Source of the DNA: Mameliella sp. MMSF_3455
GTDB lineage: Bacteria; Pseudomonadota; Alphaproteobacteria; Rhodobacterales; Rhodobacteraceae
Length of the DNA: 64,000 bases
Direction: 5' to 3'
NCBI RefSeq assembly: GCF_030733205.1
Contig: NZ_JASHJL010000015.1
Coordinates: 58,903-122,902, forward strand
A model generated the notes under the pieces. That model did not search any database, had not been told where the DNA came from, and saw only the letters and a program-made list of their open reading frames with translations. The position numbers were made by a program, and so were the translations under genes. Below, one piece after another: positions 53,319 through 61,708 of the stretch (position 1 is the stretch's first letter; each line of letters starts with the position of its first letter).

Positions 53319-53777
53319 ATGGTCGATGTGGTGGACAAACAGACCCGGTCTCGAATGATGTCGGGGATCAAGCGGGCAGACACGAAGCCGGAGATGTTGC
53401 TGCGCCGCGCCTTGCACGCGCGCGGGTTTCGGTACCGTCTCCATGATGGTCGGCTCCCCGGCAGGCCGGATATTGTCCTGCCAAAGTGGCGTGTTGTTAT
53501 CGAGGTGCGCGGTTGTTTCTGGCACCGCCACGAAGGCTGCCCCAAGGCGACAACGCCGTCGACAAATGTCGACTTCTGGCAGAAGAAGTTTCTTTCGAAC
53601 GTCTCGCGCGACCGTGCGAATGTCGATGCGCTACTGGTCGAAGGTTGGCGGGTCCTCATCGTCTGGGAGTGTGCGATCGGCCGTATCCTTCAGCCGCACG
53701 TGATCGATGAGGTGACAACGTTTGTCACCGAGGGCACGCAGTCTGGAATTCGGCTCGATGAGATAGGAGCGGTCTGA
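53319..53777 (+). CDS. vsr: Very short patch repair endonuclease Vsr
   Basis: A 152-residue mismatch endonuclease that nicks 5' of T in T:G mismatches arising from deamination of 5-methylcytosine. Motifs match: TRSRMMSGIKRADTKPEMLLRRALHARGFRYRLHD, GRPDIVLPKWRVVIEVRGCFWHRHEGC with catalytic Asp and the zinc/metal His and Cys residues, and WRVLIVWECAI. It normally accompanies a Dcm-type methylase, and here stands divergent from one. Some Vsr-like proteins in restriction islands act as the cleaving enzyme, so a restriction role cannot be excluded. Confidence 0.93.
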   Translation: MVDVVDKQTRSRMMSGIKRADTKPEMLLRRALHARGFRYRLHDGRLPGRPDIVLPKWRVVIEVRGCFWHRHEGCPKATTPSTNVDFWQKKFLSNVSRDRANVDALLVEGWRVLIVWECAIGRILQPHVIDEVTTFVTEGTQSGIRLDEIGAV

Positions 53778-53919
53778 CTGGTCGCACCGACGTGTGAACC
53801 CGCACCCAGACGACCAAGATGCCCTCCGGGCAAGGCGAAAGACGCAGCAAAAATTAAATTTGGCTCGACATTGCCTTGAGGTGGTTCCAGTTTCGCCTGA
53901 TTTCAGCTTAACGTAGCTT

Positions 53920-56328
53920 ATGGATCGGGCATCATATTCAGGTTTAGCAGGGTATTTTATGGACTTGGCGAGTAAGGGCTTTACGCGATCTGGTTGCGGA
54001 TCCAATGTTCTTGCCGGAGATAATAGTTCCTCCTTTCCTCTCCATGATGCCGCGGGCGAAGGTCGCGCACATGTTGTGCGACTGCTGCTGGAACGCGGTC
54101 ACAGCGTATCGGCATTGGATGGCGAGGGGCTGCGGGCCTCTGAACGGGCGCGAGTGGCCGGCCATTTTGCCCTTGCTGATGAGTTAGAGGACCGCGAGGC
54201 AGGACAATCGTCCGGGTCGTCGAAGCGATCCGAGGTGGAGCGACTGGCGATTAAGGAGCTGATCGGTCTCGTCCAAGGCAAGACCGATGCAGTGACGGCT
54301 CTGATTGCTGCGAGGCATGTGCACGCCATCGATGGTAAGGGCGACACCCCTCTGCATATCTGCGCGGCTCAAGGACGTTTGCAGTTCTGCGATCAGTTGA
54401 TCAAAGCTGGTGCGGACGCTGCTGCCAAGAATTTCGAAGGCAAGAGGCCCCACGACCGTGCCGCGGAGAACGGGCATGACATGGTCGCCGCTCTACTTCG
54501 GAGCTTGCTACCGGAAGCCAGCCCTGAAAGTGCCGTTGCTCCAGTTCCGAGTTCAAGAAATGTTAAGGTCGCCCCCCCGACGCCAGAGGCTGCCAAGGAG
54601 GCGGCCGAAGAGGCTTTTGACTTCGACGACTTCGATCTGGATTTCGACGGAGAGCAAGAAGCCGAAGACTTCCACCGGGACATCGAGCGAGACGACTATG
54701 TTGCCTCCTTCGACGCAGTGGAAGGCCGGGTCACAAGCCTTTGGGATGAAGATGGGGAAAACCTTGAATTCGACGACCTCGGCGACGGTGGGTTCCGGAT
54801 CAATGGTGATGACATACTCCGCGAACTGCCGCAAACGGCGGAACATGCCGACGCGGCCACATTCAGGTCATTCAATGATGTGCGAAAGGGACGTTGGTCG
54901 GCGACCCAAACGCCTGCTCCGACAACCCGCTTTCACGCGATTTCCGAAGACGCATTGCTGCGATGGGTCGAAAGCGTCACGACAGAAGATGCCTGTACGG
55001 GCGAGGATGTCGACGCGCTCATAGGAGAAATCCGCGGGAGCTTCGACGCGGAAATCGTCAGGGGCAATTTGGTCCGCGAATTGACCAATCTCGGGCTCAT
55101 GGAAACGGACGGCGATTGTAGTGAAGAAGTCTTCGTCTCCCACGAAATTCGTGATCCAGATGATATTGCCGATCTACTCTCGTCCATCTGCAATGGTTCG
55201 AACATGCGCCCAGGGATGGAGTTTATGTCGCTTTCGGCGCGTGAAGAGGCGCGTCTGTTCCGCGAGATGGCGACCAGCCAAGAGGAAATCTGCCGCACAC
55301 TCGTCAGTGATGCGATGCTCGTCTCCATAGTCGTCATGCTGGGGGAGCGAATAGAGGCGGGGTCTGTCGACCCCAGCTTGCTGACCGAATTGGAAGTCCA
55401 GCGCGGGCAGGAGGCCCCGGATGCAGTAATCCTATCGGCCGCGCTGGCTTACCTCGTCGGATATCAGACCCTTCTGGAAGAGGATGACATAACCTCAGAG
55501 GATCGCGCGCGTGCGCTGGATGCGGTGTCGGCAATGAAGCTGTCCCGCAAGGCGATGGAATTGATCGCGAAGGGCGTTCAGGCCAACCCGGAACTGGCTG
55601 ATCTGCGGCAGAAAATCGAGAGTTTGCTCGCGACCCTGGAGCGGTATCGGCGGGAAATTCTGCTGCAGCACATGTCTCTGGTGCGTCGCCAAGCCAGTAG
55701 ACGCAATGCATACATCGAAGACATCGAAGACCTCGTGCAGGACGGTGTCTTCGGACTGATGCGGTCGGTTGACAAGTTCGAGGCAGACCGCGGAAACCGC
55801 TTTATGACTTATTGTCAGTTCGGGGTTCGACAGGCGATCGGGCGCGCTCTGGATGATACGGGCCATCTCATAAGATTGCCTGCTCACGTGGCAGTGAGAG
55901 TTCGGAAGGCCAAGGCCGCGGTCGAGTATCTGCCAATGAACACCGAGCGAAGCTTGCTGGACGAAGTGGTGCGCGAAAAGGCGCAATTGTCACTTCGGAA
56001 ATTTGAAATCCTCGAGAATCTTCAAGAGTTGCCAAGCAAATTTGATGAGTTTCAGATTGCCCCAGTCGAAGACGGATCAAGCGTGGAGAAAATCATATGT
56101 GAGGCCCAGCTTTGCCGGGAGATTCGACTCGCCCTGAGCAGACTGGATCATCGGAAAGAGCGGATATTGCGAAAGCGGTTCGGTTTCGGCGACTTGGATG
56201 AACACACGCTCGAGGAGTGCGGACAGGAATTCGGCGTGACTCGCGAGCGGATCCGACAAGTCGAAGCGAAGGCATTAAAGTCATTGAAACATTCGTCCCG
56301 CTCTCGGAAGCTCCGCGAATTTCTCTGA
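53920..56328 (+). CDS. Ankyrin-repeat/sigma-70 fusion protein in a restriction island
   Basis: An 802-residue protein with an unusual layout. Ankyrin repeats occur at about 38-92 (SFPLHDAAGEGRAHVVRLLL) and about 118-196 (GDTPLHICAAQGRLQFCDQL, GKRPHDRAAENGHDMVAALL). An acidic linker (about 225-255, FDFDDFDLDFDGEQEAEDF) and a helical middle without a known family follow. A housekeeping-like sigma factor core ends the protein: region 2 at about 583-650 (DLVQDGVFGLMRSVDKFEAD, then FMTYCQFGVRQAIGRAL), region 3-like material, and region 4 at about 739-795 (RILRKRFGFG, TLEECGQEFGVTRERIRQVE). ATG at 53920 lacks a ribosome site; ATG at 53959 (after GCAGGG) is the alternative. The stop overlaps the GHKL gene start (TGATG). 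Confidence 0.88.
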   Translation: MDRASYSGLAGYFMDLASKGFTRSGCGSNVLAGDNSSSFPLHDAAGEGRAHVVRLLLERGHSVSALDGEGLRASERARVAGHFALADELEDREAGQSSGSSKRSEVERLAIKELIGLVQGKTDAVTALIAARHVHAIDGKGDTPLHICAAQGRLQFCDQLIKAGADAAAKNFEGKRPHDRAAENGHDMVAALLRSLLPEASPESAVAPVPSSRNVKVAPPTPEAAKEAAEEAFDFDDFDLDFDGEQEAEDFHRDIERDDYVASFDAVEGRVTSLWDEDGENLEFDDLGDGGFRINGDDILRELPQTAEHADAATFRSFNDVRKGRWSATQTPAPTTRFHAISEDALLRWVESVTTEDACTGEDVDALIGEIRGSFDAEIVRGNLVRELTNLGLMETDGDCSEEVFVSHEIRDPDDIADLLSSICNGSNMRPGMEFMSLSAREEARLFREMATSQEEICRTLVSDAMLVSIVVMLGERIEAGSVDPSLLTELEVQRGQEAPDAVILSAALAYLVGYQTLLEEDDITSEDRARALDAVSAMKLSRKAMELIAKGVQANPELADLRQKIESLLATLERYRREILLQHMSLVRRQASRRNAYIEDIEDLVQDGVFGLMRSVDKFEADRGNRFMTYCQFGVRQAIGRALDDTGHLIRLPAHVAVRVRKAKAAVEYLPMNTERSLLDEVVREKAQLSLRKFEILENLQELPSKFDEFQIAPVEDGSSVEKIICEAQLCREIRLALSRLDHRKERILRKRFGFGDLDEHTLEECGQEFGVTRERIRQVEAKALKSLKHSSRSRKLREFL

Positions 56329-57836
56329 TGGCCGCCATGAAGACACGCAACGCACCGCCGCGGGCCGGGATGCTGATTCAGTCCCTACGCGGTCTCGGTT
56401 ACACCACTGCCACGGCCGTCGCCGACATCATCGACAACTCAATTTCCGCCGGGGCGCGGAGCGTAGATGTTCACGTAGAATGGGCCGGGGCAGACAGCTG
56501 GATCCGGATCACCGACGATGGCTGCGGCATGGATGATGCCGAGCTTGAAAAGGCCATGCAGCTTGGTGCCAGCGATCCGCGCGATGAGCGTCGGTCTGAC
56601 GATCTCGGTCGGTTCGGAATGGGACTGAAGACGGCGAGCTTTTCTCAAGCTCGGGTGCTGACGGTTCATTCGCGCCGCGCCTGCAGCGAGGCGGCCTGCC
56701 TTCGATGGGATCTCGATGTGCTGGAAGACATATCCGGCGGAGACTGGCCAATGATCGAGGGAGCGCGTCCGGACTCGGGGGGGCGACTGGGTGTAAACGG
56801 CTTGGAAGGTTCGGGTACTGTGGTCCTCTGGGAGGAGCTGGACCGGATCGTAACGCCGGGCTTCACCAGTGATGACCTGTTAGAAGTGCTCGAAACACTC
56901 GAGCGTCATCTGGCCATGGTGTTCCATCGTCTCATCGGAACGGCAGCTGGTCAGATCGACCTTATGCTGAACGGCAAGCGCGTGAAACCGTGGGACCCCT
57001 TCCTGATAGGAAACCTGTCGAAACGGCTGGAAAGTCTTGAGTATTCCTTGATCGGTGCACCGGAAGTCCGCGTGCAGCTCAACGTTCTGCCGCACAAGGA
57101 CAGGTTCGACAACGCTGCCGATTTCGAGGCCGCTGGCGGGCCGGAAGGATGGACGTCGCAACAAGGCTTCTACATCTACCGCAATAGGCGGCTGCTGGCG
57201 GTGTCCGGCTGGCTACGTCTCGGTGAACGGGGACGTCAGTGGCCGCGCGATGAGGCGCACAGGCTCGCCCGAATCCGGCTTGATATTCCGAACACGACCG
57301 ATAGCGAGTGGAACATTAACGTCCTTAAATCCACCGCAAGCCCTCCTGTTCGTTTGCGGCCGCAACTTCTGCGCCTTGCGAAAGAAGCCCGTGAGATAGC
57401 ACGGAACGTCTATGCGTTCCGTGGTCGGCTGGTGTCTGACGGCGCTCAAGGCAAGGAGAGCGTGCCCGATATCTGGGAGGCCATCAAACGACCCTCTGGT
57501 TCCACCGCCTATCGGCTATCGCGCCAGCACGATCTCTATCGCTCGGTGATGGATCGCGCCGGACCTCTGGCAAAGGATATCGAGGCGCTGCTACGGCTGG
57601 TCGAAGGTACCGTGCCGGTGCAGCGGATTTGGCTGGACACAGCGGAGGACGACGAACCGCCAACGAGCATCTTGGAAGAACAAGCCGACCCTGCACTGGT
57701 GGAGATGATGGAGGCCATGATTGATGCGCTGGTGCATTCGCGTGGTCTGAGCGAGGCAGAGGCAAGAGAGCGATTGTCGCGGACGCGGCCATTCGACAAG
57801 AGACCGGACCTGATAGCCGGTCTGGGAAAGAAATAA
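56328..57836 (+). CDS. GHKL ATPase, MORC/MutL-like
   Basis: A 502-residue ATPase of the gyrase/Hsp90/histidine-kinase/MutL fold. The N box is VADIIDNSISAGARSV (about 29-44) with Glu replaced by Asp at the usual basic-catalyst position; G1 is ITDDGCGMDDAEL (about 60-72); G2 is LGRFGMGLKTASFSQA (about 91-106); and GTVVLWEELD follows later. An S5-like domain comes next (RVQLNVLPHKDRF, IYRNRRLLAVSGWLRLG). This is the MORC-type architecture predicted for restriction systems by Iyer, Abhiman and Aravind (2008). The start overlaps the ankyrin-sigma stop. It probably acts as an ATP-driven DNA clamp with the Z1 and nuclease subunits. Confidence 0.92.
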   Translation: MAAMKTRNAPPRAGMLIQSLRGLGYTTATAVADIIDNSISAGARSVDVHVEWAGADSWIRITDDGCGMDDAELEKAMQLGASDPRDERRSDDLGRFGMGLKTASFSQARVLTVHSRRACSEAACLRWDLDVLEDISGGDWPMIEGARPDSGGRLGVNGLEGSGTVVLWEELDRIVTPGFTSDDLLEVLETLERHLAMVFHRLIGTAAGQIDLMLNGKRVKPWDPFLIGNLSKRLESLEYSLIGAPEVRVQLNVLPHKDRFDNAADFEAAGGPEGWTSQQGFYIYRNRRLLAVSGWLRLGERGRQWPRDEAHRLARIRLDIPNTTDSEWNINVLKSTASPPVRLRPQLLRLAKEAREIARNVYAFRGRLVSDGAQGKESVPDIWEAIKRPSGSTAYRLSRQHDLYRSVMDRAGPLAKDIEALLRLVEGTVPVQRIWLDTAEDDEPPTSILEEQADPALVEMMEAMIDALVHSRGLSEAEARERLSRTRPFDKRPDLIAGLGKK

Positions 57837-57852
57837 GGAAAGGCAGCCGACA

Positions 57853-60702
57853 ATGTCGCAGAGCAGGGATTTCGCGGACATCCTGAAGACCAGTGAGCCC
57901 TTCGTCCGTCGCCAAGTCGAAAAGACGGGAGAACTGGTCACCGCGGACCTTATCGACAACGTCTTGCGTAAGGTCGAAATGATTGATCCGGAACTGTTCG
58001 AAAATATCGACCGGGAGGCAGTCATCGACGAGATGATCCGCAGGTCGAGCCACGGGATCGGTAAGGGCGCTTCCTTGGTTGGTGACGAGGGTCACGAACC
58101 ATGGTTGGATGCGGATCGCAAGCAGGGATGGCGCTACTGGCGCCGGTATTCCGAATACATGGAAGAGAAACTTCCGTGGAAAGCGCTGGATGCGCTGGAC
58201 AAGTCGACCGACGAGATCCTCGGAAACCTCGAAGACCCGCTTCGTCCAGGCAACTGGGATCGCCGCGGATTGGTTGTGGGTCATGTCCAATCGGGAAAGA
58301 CCGGAAATTACACCGGATTGATCTGCAAGGCTGCCGATGCCGGCTACAAAATTATCATCGTATTGGCAGGTCTGCACAACAACCTGAGGGCACAGACCCA
58401 AATTCGCCTCGACGAAGGGTTCTTGGGGTATGCGACTCTCGTTAACGTAGATCACCTCCCACTTGTCGGCGTCGGCCAGATAGACAGTGACAAGAAATCA
58501 CAACCGAACTGCGCGACCAATCGTTCAGACAAGGGAGACTTCGACACAGCGGCTTCCCGCAAGCTGAATGTGAAGCCCGAGGAACGCCCTTGGCTGTTCG
58601 TGGTGAAGAAGCAGAAGCATGTTCTTGAACGGCTGGTCTACTGGCTGGAAAATCATGCCGCCGATGCGGTTGAGACCGAAACCGGGCGCAGGATTGTCAG
58701 TGCCTTGCCGGCGCTTGTCATTGATGACGAGTCCGATCACGGCTCTGTTGATACGGGGGAGGTCCCGATCGGGGACGATGGAAAACCCGACCTCGAACAT
58801 TCGCCGACCGTCCTTAACGGCCTCATTAGACGCGTGCTTCACACCTTTTCGCGGAAGGCCTACGTTGGCTACACTGCGACGCCCTTCGCCAACATCTTTA
58901 TCCACGAACGCAGTGCCACTGCTGAGCACGGGCCGGACCTTTTTCCATCGGCTTTCATAACCAGTCTGGGAGCGCCCACGAACTACATCGGGCCTGGCCG
59001 CGTTTTCGGCTCTGCCTCGTCGATTCCAGATGATCTGCCGCTGGCAAGGACGCTCGACGATGACGACTATCTGGAATGGATGCCGCCCACTCACAAGAAC
59101 GGATGGCACCCTCGGATCGGTGGGGAACGCGTTCTGCCCAAGGGACTGCAGGAAGCCATCCGCTCGTTCATCTTCGCGTGCGCGGTCCGCAAGCTGCGCG
59201 GCCAAGGGGACAGGCACAGCTCCATGCTGATCCACGTCTCGCGTTTCACGTCGGTTCAGAACGAGATCGTCTCTCAGGTGGAGGATTTCGTTCGCCACAT
59301 GAACCGGCGCTATGACCGAAAGATTGATCTGGCCGAACTCGATGCCGTTATGAAAGCGGATTTCGAGTTGCGCTTTCGTCCGGACATGGCGCGCTTGCGC
59401 GATGCGTTTCCGGAAGTGCCGCAGGGTGAAGATGTGAATTGGATCGACGTCCGAGCCGTTCTTCCTTCAGTGCTCCAAGACATCGATGTCCGGGAAATCA
59501 ACGGATCCGCCAAAGATGCTCTGGACTACGCCGAGAATGAGAAAAAAGGACTGAAGGTCATTGCTATTGGTGGCGACAAACTGGCTCGTGGGCTGACCTT
59601 GGAAGGGCTCTGCACAAGCTACTTTATGCGCACGACCAAAATGTACGACACTCTCATGCAGATGGGGCGCTGGTTTGGGTATCGCGACAGGTATCTCGAT
59701 GTCTGCCGCCTCTACACGTCAGGTGACATGATTCAATGGTTCGGCCACATTGCCGACGCAGCCGAAGAATTACGGGAGGAGTTCGATAATATGGCAGCAG
59801 TTAAGGCAACGCCGAGAGATTTCGGCTTGCGCGTGCTGTCGCATCATACCCTCACCGTGACGTCCAAGGCAAAAATGCGTTCCGCAAAGCCGGTGCATCT
59901 GACCTATTCTGGTAGCCTGATGCAAACAGTGGCATTCCCGATCGATGAAAAACACGAACGAAATTTTGAGGTGGGCGCGAAATTCGTGGCCGCTTTGGGG
60001 CAGGGCCGTTCCCTACAGGATCAGCAGTATCCGCGAGAAGATCAACATTGGAACGGAGCCCTGTGGCGCAAAGTTCCTTCGATAGCTGTCGTGGAATTTC
60101 TTCGGTCTTATCAGACCCATCCGAAGTCCTATCGAGTTGTTCCCCCCATGCTGGCGGATTTCATCGAGAGAATGAGTGGCACCGGAGAACTAACCGAATG
60201 GACAGTGGCGTTGGTCGGCGCCGCCGATGGCCGCGAAGGAGAAATTGCGGGTTTTAAGGTGGGAATGCTGAAGCGCACGTCGATCGGCGAGTATCCAGAC
60301 CGTTACTCTATCAAGACCCTTATTTCTCCACGTGATCAAGCCATCGACCTGACTAAAGAACAATATGAGGCCGCACTTGCGCGAAGTCGTGAGACATGGC
60401 GTGGTGACGCCGAACGAAACGAGGCCAAGGGACCACCAAGCGAACCCAATGGTCCCGCCATCCGACACGTCTTGGGGTTCGGGCACGAGGAACTTGGTCT
60501 TTCACCCGATCGAAAGCGGGGGCTGTTGCTGCTGTATATGCTGGACCCCGAAAAATCTTCGTGTCCGGCACTGCAGGCGCGCAAGCCGGTGTTGGCTTGG
60601 TCCCTCTCGTTCCCGGGCAGTCCGTCGAAACTACGGATACGAGATGCGGACTACATGGCAAACTCGGTGCTTTGGGAGGCAATGGTAGATGACCTGGAGT
60701 GA
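57853..60702 (+). CDS. Z1-domain helicase-like ATPase
   Basis: A 949-residue superfamily II-type ATPase with the Z1 domain. Walker A is in GLVVGHVQSGKTGNYTGLI (about 138-156), the DEAD-like box is ALVIDDESDHGS (about 287-298), and motif III is VGYTATPFANIF (about 337-348). Motifs V-VI are AIGGDKLARGLTLEG and LMQMGRWFGYRDRY (about 600-613), with the Arg finger in the last. The Z1 family is found almost only beside MORC-like GHKL ATPases in predicted restriction systems. AAGGAAAGG precedes the ATG. It overlaps the next gene by 14 bases, so the block is one operon. Confidence 0.93.
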   Translation: MSQSRDFADILKTSEPFVRRQVEKTGELVTADLIDNVLRKVEMIDPELFENIDREAVIDEMIRRSSHGIGKGASLVGDEGHEPWLDADRKQGWRYWRRYSEYMEEKLPWKALDALDKSTDEILGNLEDPLRPGNWDRRGLVVGHVQSGKTGNYTGLICKAADAGYKIIIVLAGLHNNLRAQTQIRLDEGFLGYATLVNVDHLPLVGVGQIDSDKKSQPNCATNRSDKGDFDTAASRKLNVKPEERPWLFVVKKQKHVLERLVYWLENHAADAVETETGRRIVSALPALVIDDESDHGSVDTGEVPIGDDGKPDLEHSPTVLNGLIRRVLHTFSRKAYVGYTATPFANIFIHERSATAEHGPDLFPSAFITSLGAPTNYIGPGRVFGSASSIPDDLPLARTLDDDDYLEWMPPTHKNGWHPRIGGERVLPKGLQEAIRSFIFACAVRKLRGQGDRHSSMLIHVSRFTSVQNEIVSQVEDFVRHMNRRYDRKIDLAELDAVMKADFELRFRPDMARLRDAFPEVPQGEDVNWIDVRAVLPSVLQDIDVREINGSAKDALDYAENEKKGLKVIAIGGDKLARGLTLEGLCTSYFMRTTKMYDTLMQMGRWFGYRDRYLDVCRLYTSGDMIQWFGHIADAAEELREEFDNMAAVKATPRDFGLRVLSHHTLTVTSKAKMRSAKPVHLTYSGSLMQTVAFPIDEKHERNFEVGAKFVAALGQGRSLQDQQYPREDQHWNGALWRKVPSIAVVEFLRSYQTHPKSYRVVPPMLADFIERMSGTGELTEWTVALVGAADGREGEIAGFKVGMLKRTSIGEYPDRYSIKTLISPRDQAIDLTKEQYEAALARSRETWRGDAERNEAKGPPSEPNGPAIRHVLGFGHEELGLSPDRKRGLLLLYMLDPEKSSCPALQARKPVLAWSLSFPGSPSKLRIRDADYMANSVLWEAMVDDLE

Positions 60703-61708
60703 AGATGGCCTAACTCGAACGTGGCGAGCGTTGAGGGATGTCGAGGGCGAGGAATGGGCGCTATCGCCGATCCACAAGAATGGGCCTGTGGTCTTTCACG
60801 CCGGGCGCAGTTTCCCCGGGAGTCGTGAAGCAATAGTGGTCGATTTTCCGGCAGGGACGACCAAGGCTGCGGACCGGCTTCCCGGTGGTGGTGGGTTCGA
60901 TGTATTACGTGTGCCTACGCACGCTGAATCGGAAGGCCGGGAGGCTATCGCCTTGGTGCGTCTGCTTGAAGGGTCACACGAGCTCTTCGCCCTGATGGCG
61001 GTAAACGTCCTGCGTCATCTCGAGAACCTCGACCGCGTTACGCCTCGCGCGACGCTTGACGCCTTCTTTGTCCGGGTCCGGGAATGGCAGGAGTTCATGG
61101 CCAATCAACGCCGGAAGCCGCTCTCGACGGAGAAGCAGGCCGGACTGCTGGGGGAGCTCCTAATTTTGGAAGCCCTTGTCCGGCATACGGGTTCCGGCCT
61201 GTTGGCGCTGGACTATTGGCAAGGACCGTTGAAGGCGGCTCAGGATTTCCATGTCGATTGCGGCGCAATTGAAGTAAAGAGCACGGCCAAAGCGCAGGGT
61301 TTTGTCGCCCAGATAAACTCCATCGATCAGCTGGATAGTGATCGCTGCCCCATGTTCCTCTGCGCCATACGTTTTGCTGAAAGTGAGGGCGGTGAAACGT
61401 TGGCGCAATGCGTCAACCGCGTCCGCGAGATCATGGAAGGTTCTGGAGTGCGCAAGCAGTTCGACGCGCTGCTATTGCTGTCGCGCTACTTTGACGAACA
61501 CGCCGATCGGTACACGAAAAGATTCTTGTCGGGAGAGGTGCAGTGCTTCCTCATTGAAGAAGATTTTCCCTGTCTTCGCCGCGCGACATTGCCGGGCCAG
61601 ATCCGGAATGCGCGATACGAGCTCGACATCGAAAGTTTGAGTGAAGAGCCAAAATCTATAGACGTAATGTTGCAGGTGCTTGGAGAGACGGCCGATGGAC
61701 CTATCTGA
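60689..61708 (+). CDS. PD-(D/E)XK motif protein (DUF4420 type)
   Basis: A 339-residue predicted nuclease. The signature is near the middle: GLLGELLILEALV, then the Asp in AAQDFHVD and the GAIEVKSTAK stretch (about 184-201) that supplies Glu-x-Lys of the PD-(D/E)XK fold, followed by a helix and strand that complete the core. This is the family annotated as PD-(D/E)XK motif protein/DUF4420 and linked to Z1 and AIPR genes. It is the best candidate for the DNA-cutting subunit of the cassette. Its start lies inside the Z1 gene and its stop lies 14 bases into the AIPR gene. Confidence 0.88.
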   Translation: MTWSEDGLTRTWRALRDVEGEEWALSPIHKNGPVVFHAGRSFPGSREAIVVDFPAGTTKAADRLPGGGGFDVLRVPTHAESEGREAIALVRLLEGSHELFALMAVNVLRHLENLDRVTPRATLDAFFVRVREWQEFMANQRRKPLSTEKQAGLLGELLILEALVRHTGSGLLALDYWQGPLKAAQDFHVDCGAIEVKSTAKAQGFVAQINSIDQLDSDRCPMFLCAIRFAESEGGETLAQCVNRVREIMEGSGVRKQFDALLLLSRYFDEHADRYTKRFLSGEVQCFLIEEDFPCLRRATLPGQIRNARYELDIESLSEEPKSIDVMLQVLGETADGPI

